Below are positions 1 to 6,805 of a stretch of DNA of 10,320 nt, piece by piece. The notes beneath the pieces were generated by a model. That model searched no databases and was not told the origin of the DNA. It worked only from the letters and a program-made list of their open reading frames with translations. A program made the translations under genes and the position numbers. Source of the DNA: an uncultured Collinsella sp. (GTDB lineage: Bacteria > Actinomycetota > Coriobacteriia > Coriobacteriales > Coriobacteriaceae); the NCBI GenBank assembly GCA_900552995.1, contig USBX01000020.1, forward strand, positions 1 to 10,320, read 5' to 3'. The first letter of the stretch is position 1. Each line of letters begins with the position of its first letter.

Positions 1-345
1 ACCGAGGCCACGGCCACCAGCGACCTCAACGGCAAGCGCGTGCTCGTGCTCTGCCAGGGCGGCGGTACCTCGGGCCTGCTCGCCAACGCGCTGGCCAAGG
101 CTGCCAAGGAGCGCGGCATCAATCTGGAGACCGCTGCCGAAGCCTATGGCAACCACGTCGACATGCTCCCCGACTTTGACCTGGTCGTCCTGGCCCCGCA
201 GGCAGCCAGCTACCTGGCCGACCTGCAGAAAGACTGCGAGCGTGTGGGCAACAAGTGCGTCGCCTGCCGCGGTAAGCAGTACATCGAGCTCTCCCAGAAC
301 GGCGACAAGTCTCTCGCCTTCGTCTCCGAGCAACTATCGAAGTAA
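1..345 (+). CDS. lacE: PTS lactose/cellobiose-family EIICB, C-terminal EIIB domain (5'-partial)
   Basis: This is the last 114 codons of a gene that is open at the left edge. The visible part is a cytoplasmic EIIB domain of the lactose/cellobiose PTS family, which passes phosphate from EIIA to the incoming sugar. The phospho-accepting cysteine is visible residue 18, in the loop VLVLCQGGGTSGLLANAL, which is nearly the wording of the LacE EIIB site. Later family motifs include MLPDFDLVVLAPQ and a C-terminal RGKQYIEL. Residues before KRVLVL (TEATATSDLNG) look like the end of the flexible linker that joins EIIC to EIIB in fused LacE proteins. It is homologous to the C-terminus of the complete EIICB at 3336-5114. 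A GTG at 40 could be taken as a start, but the frame is open to base 1 and starting there would remove the first strand, so a partial gene is the better reading. It is followed after 66 bp by a phospho-glycosidase, forming a transport-plus-hydrolysis pair. Lactose versus another beta-galactoside cannot be decided from EIIB alone. Confidence 0.93.
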   Translation, partial: TEATATSDLNGKRVLVLCQGGGTSGLLANALAKAAKERGINLETAAEAYGNHVDMLPDFDLVVLAPQAASYLADLQKDCERVGNKCVACRGKQYIELSQNGDKSLAFVSEQLSK

Positions 346-354
346 GTAACGCCC

Positions 355-388
355 AGGGCCAGCCGACCATCAACAGCCGGTTGGCCCT
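355..388 (+). promoter_or_regulatory. Intercistronic hairpin between EIICB and glycosidase genes of module 1
   Basis: The arms 355-365 (AGGGCCAGCCG) and 378-388 (CGGTTGGCCCT) form an 11-bp stem with one G-U pair and a 12-nt loop. No clean U-tract follows (TCGATTTAG), so it is a poor intrinsic terminator. It more likely causes partial termination, stabilises the mRNA 3' end, or marks a processing site. The next start codon lies 23 nt downstream and has only a weak ribosome-binding sequence (GGAT at 404-407). The equivalent junction in module 2 also carries a hairpin. Confidence 0.6.
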
Positions 389-411
389 TCGATTTAGACG
401 ATTGGATCATC

Positions 412-1851
412 ATGTCCGTTAATCCTGCTAGCGTCACCAACCCGCCTGCGCAGTTTCCCGAGGACTTTGTCTTTGGCGGCGCCACTGCTGCCTACCAGGT
501 AGAGGGCGAGACCCGCACTCACGGTAAGGGCAAGGTTGCCTGGGACGACTTCCTGGAGGCCCAGGGGCGCTTTTCCCCCGATCCCGCTTCGGACTTCTAT
601 AACCAGTACCCCGTCGACCTGGAGCTGTGCGAGGAATTCGGCATCAACGGCATCCGCCTCTCCATCGCTTGGAGCCGCATCTTCCCCAACGGCACCGGCG
701 AGATCAACCCCGAGGGTGTCCAGTTCTACCACGACCTTTTCGCCGAGTGCCACAAGCACCACGTTGAGCCGTTTGTCACGCTGCATCACTTCGATACGCC
801 GCTTCCCCTCTTTGAGAAGGGCGATTTCCTCAACCGCGAGACCATCGACGCCTTTGTGGACTTTGCCACCTTCTGCTTTAAGGAGTACGCCGACCAGGTG
901 ACCTATTGGTTCACCTTTAACGAGATCTGGGCGGACGCCTCCAACACCTACATCGAGGGCACCTTCCCCGGCGGCGTCAAGGCGCATCTGGCCGAGGCCT
1001 TCCAGTGCGAGCACAACATGATGCTCGCCCACGCCAAGGCCGTGCTGGCCTTCCACAACGGCGGCTTTAAGGGCAAGATCGGCGTCATCCAGTCGCTGGA
1101 GTTCAAGTACCCGCTCAACGAGAACGACCCCGCCGACATCAAAGCCGCCAACAACGAGCACGTGCTGCAAAACCAGTTTTTGCTCGACGCTACCTTCCGC
1201 GGCGACTACGCGCCCGACACCCTCGAGTGCGCCAACCGCTTGGCCGCCATCTCGGGCGGCACCATCGAGATCCTGGACGAGGACCTCGAGATTATGCGCG
1301 AAGCAGCGCTCTACAACGACTACTTGGGCGTTAACAACTACCAGTGCCGCTTCCTCAAGGCTTACGATGGCGAGAACGACCTGCACCACAACGGTACGGG
1401 CGAGAAGGGCACCGGCCGCTGGCGCGTTAAGGGTATTGGCGAGCATGTGAACAAGCCCGGCATCCCCACCACCGACTGGGACTGGATCATCTATCCCGAG
1501 GGCCTGTTCGATCTGCTCGTCTACATTAAGCAGCGCTACCCCAACTACAAGCAGATCTTCATCACCGAGAACGGCATGGGCTACAAGGACCCCTACAAGG
1601 ACGGTTTTGTGGACGACCAGCCGCGCATCGACTACATCGAGCAGCACTTGCGTTGGCTGCTCAAGGCCATGGAGGTAGGCGTCAACGTGGGCGGCTACTT
1701 CCTGTGGAGCCTGCAGGATCAGTTCTCTTGGACCAACGGCTACAACAAGCGCTATGGCTTCTTCTACGTAGACTTTGAAACCCAGAAGCGCACGCCCAAG
1801 GCAAGCGCCTACTGGTACAAGCACGTGGCGCAGACCCGTCGTCTGGACTAG
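412..1851 (+). CDS. lacG: 6-phospho-beta-galactosidase (glycoside hydrolase family 1), copy 1
   Basis: A 479-aa GH1 enzyme expected to hydrolyse cytoplasmic lactose-6-phosphate, or a similar phospho-beta-galactoside, to galactose-6-phosphate and glucose. The (beta/alpha)8 family motifs run in order: FVFGGATAAYQVEGE near residue 19, SIAWSRIFPNG near 84, TLHHFDTP near 123, acid/base Glu171 in WFTFNEI, DWDWIIYPEGL near 355, and nucleophile Glu386 in ITENGMGY. The phosphate-binding triad of 6-phospho-glycosidases is intact in FSWTNGYNKRYG as Ser439, Lys446 and Tyr448. Trp440 sits where LacG-type enzymes have a Trp and phospho-beta-glucosidases usually have a smaller residue, so galacto specificity is favoured. 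Length matches Lactococcus and Staphylococcus LacG (about 470 aa) plus a short N-terminal extension. The ATG at 412 has only a weak ribosome-binding site, which suggests translation partly coupled to, or dependent on, the upstream EIICB gene. It ends at a strong terminator. It is a close paralogue of the protein at 5190-6611. Confidence 0.93.
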   Translation: MSVNPASVTNPPAQFPEDFVFGGATAAYQVEGETRTHGKGKVAWDDFLEAQGRFSPDPASDFYNQYPVDLELCEEFGINGIRLSIAWSRIFPNGTGEINPEGVQFYHDLFAECHKHHVEPFVTLHHFDTPLPLFEKGDFLNRETIDAFVDFATFCFKEYADQVTYWFTFNEIWADASNTYIEGTFPGGVKAHLAEAFQCEHNMMLAHAKAVLAFHNGGFKGKIGVIQSLEFKYPLNENDPADIKAANNEHVLQNQFLLDATFRGDYAPDTLECANRLAAISGGTIEILDEDLEIMREAALYNDYLGVNNYQCRFLKAYDGENDLHHNGTGEKGTGRWRVKGIGEHVNKPGIPTTDWDWIIYPEGLFDLLVYIKQRYPNYKQIFITENGMGYKDPYKDGFVDDQPRIDYIEQHLRWLLKAMEVGVNVGGYFLWSLQDQFSWTNGYNKRYGFFYVDFETQKRTPKASAYWYKHVAQTRRLD

Positions 1852-1906
1852 CGGCTTGCGGCGAGCAAAATTGCTCCGCTCACATATCCTGTCCCCCATT
1901 TCTCAG

Positions 1907-1955
1907 CCGGGGGCGGCACGTCACACGGCGCGCCGCCCCCGGTCTCCTTGTTTTT
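1907..1955 (+). terminator. Rho-independent terminator of PTS/glycosidase module 1
   Basis: A perfect 11-bp GC stem pairs 1907-1917 (CCGGGGGCGGC) with 1932-1942 (GCCGCCCCCGG) and is followed by TCTCCTTGTTTTT. The T-run lies on the plus side only, so it ends the plus-strand module. It begins 55 bp after the glycosidase stop. Confidence 0.88.
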
Positions 1956-1968
1956 GGCCGGGTCGGGA

Positions 1969-2026
1969 GCCGTTTGTCTCGATCTGTAACATCTAGCAGG
2001 GATTTTCGGTCCTAGCTGTTACAGAT
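1969..2026. repeat. 58-nt palindromic intergenic repeat, copy 1
   Basis: Copy 1 matches copy 2 (6698-6755) at 56 of 58 positions. The outer arms ATCTGTAACA (1982-1991) and TGTTACAGAT (2017-2026) form a 10-bp stem. Inside is a 4-bp stem GGGA/TCCT around a TTTTCGG loop. The sequence left of the stem (GTTTGTCTCG, 1972-1981) has only a degenerate partner on the right. It lies between a plus-strand terminator and the 3' end of a convergent repressor gene and has no T-tract of its own. It may be a REP-like element or a transcription boundary. It does not match an element I can name. Confidence 0.85.
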
Positions 2027-2049
2027 TAAGATGAACGAGCCGAGCACGT

Positions 2050-3051
2050 CTACGCCCGCAGGTCTTTCACGCTGGAACGCTCGACCAGCACACCCGAGAC
2101 GAGCGTACGGCTTCTGGAACTCGGGGCTTCCAAGCCCGCAACAACCTCGTTGAGTGCGCGGATACCCAGTTCGCGGTGACGGAACTTGACCGACGTCAAA
2201 ATCGAGTTGGGCATCGTCTTGTAAAGCTCGTCATCAAAGCCGATCACGGACACGTCGTCAGGCACACTGAGTCCCTTGTCACGTAGAGCCATCATCACGC
2301 CGTTTGCCATACAGTCGTTAGCAGCGAGGACCGCCGTGCAATCGGGTTTATCGGCAAGCACAAGGCCCGCGGCATAGCCACTATCCGCATTCCAATCGCC
2401 TTGCAGAGGCTCGGGCGGCTCAATGCCACGTGCCTCGAGTGCCGCACGCCAACCTTTCATACGACACTGGCTCGACAGCGACTCTTTCTTACCAGAAACG
2501 AAGTACACGTTCTTGTGCCCGCGATTTAAGAAGTACTCGCACGCCATACGCGCGCCGCCCTCTTGGTCGTCACTGACGGTGGAGCAGGTAGGATGTTCCA
2601 TCGGTGTGATAATCACCGTCTTGAGGTCTTTCGGCGCCTCAAAGGTATCAAAGTCATCGACCATCTGGCGCAGGTTGAAAATCATGCCGTCGACGGGAAG
2701 TTGCGACATCCTACGCGCCGCTTCGGCAAGGGTCATCTTCTCCCCCGCCCGCTTTTTGATCATCGTGAGCGCAAAGCCTCGCTCTTCGGCGGCATCGGCA
2801 ATACCGTCAATCATGTCCACGGCACCGCCCGACAAGTGAAACAGCACCACGCCGATGCACCCGTAACGGCCCAACTTGAGCGAACGCGCGGCGAAGTTGG
2901 TTCGAAACCCGAGCGCCTCCATTGCCGAATGGACCTTATCGCGTGTCGACTCTCGCACGCTATCGGGCTCGTTGATCACGCGCGACACCGTCTTGAGAGA
3001 AACGCCCGCGGCAACTGCCACATCGTTCATTGAGACATTTTTCTTGTCCAT
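2050..3051 (-). CDS. LacI-family transcriptional repressor, probable local regulator of module 2
   Basis: A 333-aa repressor with the classic LacI architecture. The N-terminal helix-turn-helix is at about residues 7-27 (MNDVAVAAGVSLKTVSRVIN). A hinge follows at about 50-62 with the NFAARSLKLG signature, then a periplasmic-binding-protein-like effector domain. Late motifs include VSDDQEGGARMACEYFLNRG, VLAANDCMANGVMMAL, VPDDVSVIGFDDE and a typical C-terminal LVERSSV. It is transcribed divergently from the EIICB gene at 3336, and the region between them carries LacI-like palindromes, so control of that module and of itself is likely; the effector sugar is unknown. The frame stays open to a TTG at 3129, but those 26 extra residues precede a normal LacI N-terminus and are probably not translated. 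ATG at 3051 gives the standard N-terminus. A GTG at 3060 is a real alternative because GGAG at 3066-3069 lies 5 nt before it but 14 nt before the ATG. Confidence 0.92.
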   Translation of the reverse strand: MDKKNVSMNDVAVAAGVSLKTVSRVINEPDSVRESTRDKVHSAMEALGFRTNFAARSLKLGRYGCIGVVLFHLSGGAVDMIDGIADAAEERGFALTMIKKRAGEKMTLAEAARRMSQLPVDGMIFNLRQMVDDFDTFEAPKDLKTVIITPMEHPTCSTVSDDQEGGARMACEYFLNRGHKNVYFVSGKKESLSSQCRMKGWRAALEARGIEPPEPLQGDWNADSGYAAGLVLADKPDCTAVLAANDCMANGVMMALRDKGLSVPDDVSVIGFDDELYKTMPNSILTSVKFRHRELGIRALNEVVAGLEAPSSRSRTLVSGVLVERSSVKDLRA

Positions 3052-3197
3052 CGTTGCCACTACTTCTCCAGTCGGTTTTGCATCGCTTGTTTTTTGCGTT
3101 CTAGCATACACTACCTGCCCGACTGACAAATCAGCCGTTTATCGAACAATATCGACCGTTCACCCGTAAATCCTTGTTGCTCTTCCAAAAATGTCTT

Positions 3198-3234
3198 ACG
3201 TTGTCATTAACGAAATGACAACGTTGTCATTTCG
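3198..3234. promoter_or_regulatory. Two interlocked palindromes, probable LacI-family operators
   Basis: Three copies of the half-site TTGTCATT (or its complement) are packed into 37 bp. Palindrome 1 has perfect 11-bp arms, ACGTTGTCATT (3198-3208) and AATGACAACGT (3214-3224), with a 5-bp spacer. Palindrome 2 is a perfect 24-bp palindrome (3211-3234) with arm CGAAATGACAAC and a central CG, typical of LacI-family operators. The middle half-site is shared, so two dimers could not occupy both sites in the same way at once. The site lies about 100 bp upstream of the EIICB start and about 150 bp from the repressor start. A candidate repressor promoter on the minus strand is TTGTCA at 3124-3129 and TATGCT at 3103-3108, but its 15-bp spacing is short. 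I could not fix a confident plus-strand promoter. Confidence 0.75.
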
Positions 3235-3239
3235 CAATG

Positions 3240-3258
3240 CCTTCCTTAAGCAGGAAGG
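3240..3258 (+). other. Leader hairpin upstream of the module 2 EIICB gene
   Basis: CCTTCCT (3240-3246) pairs with AGGAAGG (3252-3258) over a 5-nt loop, directly downstream of the operator pair and probably inside the leader transcript. No T-run follows, so it is not a terminator. It may stabilise the 5' end of the mRNA. Confidence 0.4.
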
Positions 3259-3335
3259 TTTCCGGGCAGTCCTGACCATCCATCGACGACCAGTTCCATC
3301 CACATGCATCGCGCATCGAGCAGCAAAGGAGCTCT

Positions 3336-5114
3336 ATGGACGCCATCGTAAAGATGCTCGAAAAGCATCAACCGTTCTTTGAGAAGATCTCGAGGAACAT
3401 CTACCTCCAGGCCATCAAGGACGGATTCCTTGGGTGCATGCCCATCGTCCTCACCTCTTCGATCTTCCTGTTGATCGCCACCCTTCCCGGCGTAGTCGGC
3501 ATCACGCTGCCCCAACCGCTCATCGACTGGTGCAACAAGCTGTACAACTTCACCATGGGCGTTATGGGCATCATGGTCGCCGGCACCACTGCCAAGAACT
3601 TTACGGCTTCCATGAACCGTCGCATGCCCGCCGGCAAGGTGCTCAACGACGGCTCCACCATGGTGGCCGCCCAGTGCAGCATGCTGCTGCTCGCCGTTAC
3701 GCAGTTCACCACCAAGTTCAACGGCTCCGAGCTTTCGGTCTTCGACTGCACCAGCATGGGTACGCGCGGTCTGTTCTCGGCCTATATCGCCGCGTTCATT
3801 ACCGTGTGGGTCTATAAGTTCTGCGTCTCGCGCGATCTGACCATTAAGCTGCCCAAGGAGGTCCCGGGCGCCATCGCTCAGAACTTCCGCGACATCATCC
3901 CCTTTGGCGGCGCCGTCATCATCTGCGGCATCATCGATGTCGTCGTGCGCAACCTCATGGGCGTTCCGTTCTCCGAGCTGCTTATCAAACTGCTCTCCCC
4001 GCTCTTCACCGCTGCAGAAACCTATCCTGGCCTTATCCTTATCCAGGCAGCCACCGCGTTCTTCTGGTTTATCGGCGTCCACGGCCCCTCGATCGTCCAG
4101 CCGGGCATCGACCCCATCCGTCTTGCCAACCAGGCCGAGAACCTGCAGGTTCTGCTGGCCGGTGGCCACCCCGCCCACTCCCTCACCTTTAACATGTCGC
4201 TCGTGGGCGAGTTCGGCGGCACCGGCGCCACGTTCATCGTGCCGCTTCTGCTGATTCTCTTTATGAAGTCCAAGCAGCTCAAAGCCGTCGGTAAGGCCTC
4301 GATTGTTCCTGTTGCCTTCGCCGTCAACGAACCGCTGCTCTTTGGCGCGCCGATGATCCTTAACCCCTACATGCTCATCCCCTTTGTTACCGCCGGCTGC
4401 GTCAACGTGAGTGTTGCCAAGTTCTTTATCGATAACGTGGGCATGAACGGTTTCTCCTTCGTGGTGCCGTGGGCCACCCCCGCCCCCATCGGCATCTTCA
4501 TCACCACGAACTTCCAGCTTATTGCCCTGGTATTTGTCGCGATTATCATCTTGCTGGACGCCATCATCTACCTGCCGTTCTTGAAGGCATACGATAAGCT
4601 GCTCTGCGACCAGGAGGCCGAGCGCGCCGCCGAGCTGGGTCTCGAGTCCAATGGTGCCGTTGCCATCGCCGACAACGCCTCTGCCCCCGCTGTCGAGCAG
4701 GCTACCGCTTCCGCCGAGACGACCGCCGCTGCCGCCGACAGCGAGCCTGTCGCCGATCAGCCCGAGCCCGCAGCCGACGCATCCGCTAAGAAGGATGTCG
4801 ATGGCCTGAAGGTCCTCGTCCTGTGCGCCGGCGCCGGCACCTCTGCCATGCTTGCCAATGCCATCAAGGAAGGTGCCGCGCAGACCGGAGAGAACATCGC
4901 TTCCTCTGCAGGCGCCTATGGCCAGCACACTGCCATCATGGACCAGTACGACGTCATCGTGCTCGCCCCGCAGGTTCGTAGCTACTACAACGACATGAAG
5001 GCCGACACCGATCGCCTGGGCATTAAGCTGCTCGCTCCCCGCGGTAAGGAATATATCGACCTTACCCGCGACCCCGCTGGCGCCATCAAGTGGCTCCGCG
5101 AGAACCTCGACTAG
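3336..5114 (+). CDS. lacE: PTS lactose-family permease EIICB (fused EIIC-EIIB)
   Basis: A 592-aa membrane permease that imports and phosphorylates a beta-galactoside, probably lactose. Residues 1 to about 425 are the EIIC domain with many hydrophobic helices; the start MLEKHQPFFEKISRNIYLQAIKDGF is almost that of LacE. His249 in FIGVHGPSI and Glu332 in AVNEPLLFGAP fall at the substrate-site His and Glu known from the ChbC structure. Residues about 426-487 form an Ala/Glu/Pro/Ser-rich linker. Residues about 488-592 are EIIB with phospho-Cys497 in VLVLCAGAGTS. Length is close to known LacE (about 568-580 aa), the excess being mainly linker. The start is set by AAAGGAG (3325-3331) four bases before the ATG. 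It is divergent from a LacI-family gene across an operator-like region and is followed 75 bp later by a 6-phospho-beta-galactosidase. No lactose-family EIIA lies in the window. A cellobiose-type substrate is possible, but LacE-like motifs favour galactosides. Confidence 0.94.
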   Translation: MDAIVKMLEKHQPFFEKISRNIYLQAIKDGFLGCMPIVLTSSIFLLIATLPGVVGITLPQPLIDWCNKLYNFTMGVMGIMVAGTTAKNFTASMNRRMPAGKVLNDGSTMVAAQCSMLLLAVTQFTTKFNGSELSVFDCTSMGTRGLFSAYIAAFITVWVYKFCVSRDLTIKLPKEVPGAIAQNFRDIIPFGGAVIICGIIDVVVRNLMGVPFSELLIKLLSPLFTAAETYPGLILIQAATAFFWFIGVHGPSIVQPGIDPIRLANQAENLQVLLAGGHPAHSLTFNMSLVGEFGGTGATFIVPLLLILFMKSKQLKAVGKASIVPVAFAVNEPLLFGAPMILNPYMLIPFVTAGCVNVSVAKFFIDNVGMNGFSFVVPWATPAPIGIFITTNFQLIALVFVAIIILLDAIIYLPFLKAYDKLLCDQEAERAAELGLESNGAVAIADNASAPAVEQATASAETTAAAADSEPVADQPEPAADASAKKDVDGLKVLVLCAGAGTSAMLANAIKEGAAQTGENIASSAGAYGQHTAIMDQYDVIVLAPQVRSYYNDMKADTDRLGIKLLAPRGKEYIDLTRDPAGAIKWLRENLD

Positions 5115-5128
5115 TTCCTCCCTCTGTT

Positions 5129-5155
5129 GGTGCCCGGATCCCCAGTTCGGGCACC
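5129..5155 (+). promoter_or_regulatory. Intercistronic hairpin between EIICB and glycosidase genes of module 2
   Basis: GGTGCCCG (5129-5136) pairs perfectly with CGGGCACC (5148-5155). The following bases are TCTCCCTATTC, a pyrimidine stretch rather than a U-tract. It sits at the same relative place as the module 1 hairpin (355-388) but has a different sequence, so the position is conserved more than the sequence. It may lower or protect expression across the junction. Confidence 0.6.
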
Positions 5156-5189
5156 TCTCCCTATTCGTATCCCACAGAAAGGATGACTC

Positions 5190-6611
5190 ATGACCAACCC
5201 CATGCAGTTCCCCGACGGCTTTGTGTTTGGCGGCGCCACCGCCGCTTATCAGGTTGAGGGCGAGACCCGCACGCACGGCAAGGGCAAAGTGCCCTGGGAC
5301 GATTTCCTGGCAGCTCAGGGTCGCTTCTCCCCCGATCCCGCAAGCGATTTCTACAACAAGTACCCGGTCGATATCGACCTGTGCCAGCGCTTCGGCATCA
5401 ACGGTATCCGCGTCTCCATCGCTTGGAGCCGCATCTTCCCCAACGGCACTGGCGAGATTAACCCCGAGGGTGTTGCCTTCTATCACGAGCTCTTTGCCAC
5501 CTGCAATAATGCCGGCGTTATCCCCTATGTCACGCTTGATCACTTTGATACACCTGAGGCCTTTTACCAGAACGGCGACGAGGGTTTCCTGACGCGCACG
5601 ACGATCGACGCCTTTGTCGAGTACGCCAAGTTCTGCTTTGCCGAGTTCACCGAGGTCAAGCACTGGTTTACCTTTAACGAGATTCCCGCAACCGCCGAGG
5701 GCAGCTTTATCGTTGGCAACTGGCCGCACGGCGAGAAATACCGCCTGGACAAGGCCTTCCAGCTCATGCACAACATGATGGTGGCCCATGCCAAGGCTGT
5801 CGTCGCCTTCCATGAGGGCGGCTTTGAGGGCGAGATCGGCATTGTCCAGAACCTGGAGCCCAAGTATCCCCTCGACCCCAACAACGCCGCCGACTGCGAG
5901 GCAGCTCGCATGGCCGATGTCATCAACAACCGCTGGGTACTCGACGCCACCTTCCGCGGCCACTATGCAGCCGACACCATGGAGGCTGCGACCAAGCTGG
6001 CCCATATCGCCGGCGGCGAGCTCGACGTCCGCGACGAGGACATCGCCGCGCTGACCGCCGCGCTCCCCTACAACGATTGCCTGGGTGTCAACACCTACAA
6101 GTGCCAGTTCCTGCGTGCCGCCGAGGGCGAAAACGACATCAACCACAATGGCACCGGCGACAAGGGCTCCTCGCGCTGGTTCCTCAAGGGCGTGGGTGAG
6201 TCATGCGTGCGCGAAGGCGTATCCACCACCGATTGGGACTGGATTATCTATCCCGAGGGTCTCTACGACCTGCTGCTGCGCATTAAGAACGATTACCCCA
6301 ACTACAAGAAGATCTACATCACCGAGAACGGCATGGGCTATAAGGACGACTTTGAGGACGGCTTTATCGACGACGCCCCTCGCATCGATTACATGCGCCA
6401 GCATCTCGCGTGGATCCTCAAGGCGATCGACGGCGGCGTGAACGTCGACGGCTACTTTGTGTGGTCGCTGCAGGACCAGTTCTCCTGGACCAACGGCTAT
6501 AACAAGCGCTACGGCCTGTTCTACATCGACTTTGAGACCCAGAAGCGCTATCCCAAGGCAAGCGCGTACTGGTACAAGAACGTCGCGGAGACCGGCCTGC
6601 TCATGGCCTAG
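5190..6611 (+). CDS. lacG: 6-phospho-beta-galactosidase (glycoside hydrolase family 1), copy 2
   Basis: A 473-aa GH1 phospho-glycosidase, close paralogue of the enzyme at 412-1851, with long identical runs in the first 100 residues (for example GGATAAYQVEGETRTHGKGK). The acid/base is Glu164 in WFTFNEIP and the nucleophile is Glu379 in ITENGMGYKD. The phosphate-binding residues Ser432, Lys439 and Tyr441 and the galacto-type Trp433 are present in FSWTNGYNKRYG. It differs from copy 1 around the active-site rim: TLDHFDTP replaces TLHHFDTP, and the segment after the acid/base is IPATAEGSF rather than IWADASNTY. The two enzymes may therefore prefer different aglycones. The start is well supported by AAAGGA (5178-5183), six bases before the ATG. 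It is the second gene of the module headed by the EIICB at 3336 and ends at a strong terminator. The lacG symbol rests on family resemblance; activity on other 6-phospho-beta-galactosides or -glucosides is not excluded. Confidence 0.93.
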   Translation: MTNPMQFPDGFVFGGATAAYQVEGETRTHGKGKVPWDDFLAAQGRFSPDPASDFYNKYPVDIDLCQRFGINGIRVSIAWSRIFPNGTGEINPEGVAFYHELFATCNNAGVIPYVTLDHFDTPEAFYQNGDEGFLTRTTIDAFVEYAKFCFAEFTEVKHWFTFNEIPATAEGSFIVGNWPHGEKYRLDKAFQLMHNMMVAHAKAVVAFHEGGFEGEIGIVQNLEPKYPLDPNNAADCEAARMADVINNRWVLDATFRGHYAADTMEAATKLAHIAGGELDVRDEDIAALTAALPYNDCLGVNTYKCQFLRAAEGENDINHNGTGDKGSSRWFLKGVGESCVREGVSTTDWDWIIYPEGLYDLLLRIKNDYPNYKKIYITENGMGYKDDFEDGFIDDAPRIDYMRQHLAWILKAIDGGVNVDGYFVWSLQDQFSWTNGYNKRYGLFYIDFETQKRYPKASAYWYKNVAETGLLMA

Positions 6612-6633
6612 TTTCCGCCGCATACCCCCTGTC

Positions 6634-6681
6634 GGCCGCATGAGAATCCCTCCACGGGTTCGCATGCGGCCTATTTGTTTT
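6634..6681 (+). terminator. Rho-independent terminator of PTS/glycosidase module 2
   Basis: GGCCGCATG (6634-6642) pairs with CATGCGGCC (6663-6671). The stem continues inward through GAA/TTC and CCC/GGG with one mismatch and one bulge. A T-rich TATTTGTTTT (6672-6681) follows. It lies just after the glycosidase stop. Confidence 0.85.
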
Positions 6682-6697
6682 GGCTCGGTTCGAACAG

Positions 6698-6765
6698 GCC
6701 GTTTGTCTCGATCTGTAACATCTAGCAGGGGTTTTCGGTCCCAGCTGTTACAGATCGAGACAAAC
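6698..6765. repeat. 58-nt palindromic intergenic repeat, copy 2, with 20-bp perfect arms
   Basis: Positions 6698-6755 match copy 1 (1969-2026) with two differences. Here the palindrome is longer: GTTTGTCTCGATCTGTAACA (6701-6720) is perfectly complementary to 6746-6765, a 20-bp stem around 25 nt. The two differences from copy 1 turn the inner stem GGGA/TCCT into GGGG/TCCC, so pairing (with one G-U each) is kept in both copies. Like copy 1, it follows a plus-strand terminator and lies beyond the 3' end of a convergent regulator gene. Confidence 0.88.
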
Positions 6766-6784
6766 AGGACGTCCGGTCAGAAAA

Positions 6785-6799
6785 TCTCAATCTGTAACA
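6785..6799. repeat. Half-copy of the palindromic repeat next to the LacR-like gene
   Basis: TCTCAATCTGTAACA matches the left arm of the repeat (TCTCGATCTGTAACA) at 14 of 15 positions. It could pair with the right arm of copy 2 (6746-6760), so the right arm has two mutually exclusive partners. It ends 7 bp before the stop codon of the minus-strand regulator. Confidence 0.65.
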
Positions 6800-6805
6800 C
6801 CTAAG

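Noticed and set aside
394..1899. A 501-codon minus-strand frame opposite glycosidase 1
   Set aside because: It has the same low-complexity composition and is a complementary-strand shadow of the GH1 gene.
3052..3129. Extension of the LacI-family protein to a TTG start at 3129
   Set aside because: The added 26 residues precede a standard LacI N-terminus and would place the start codon far from any ribosome-binding site; a GTG at 3060 remains possible.
3246..6146. A 966-codon open frame on the minus strand opposite EIICB and glycosidase 2
   Set aside because: It is antisense to two genes with unmistakable families, lacks domain signatures, is rich in Gly/Val/Asp/Glu, and is explained by strong third-position GC bias.
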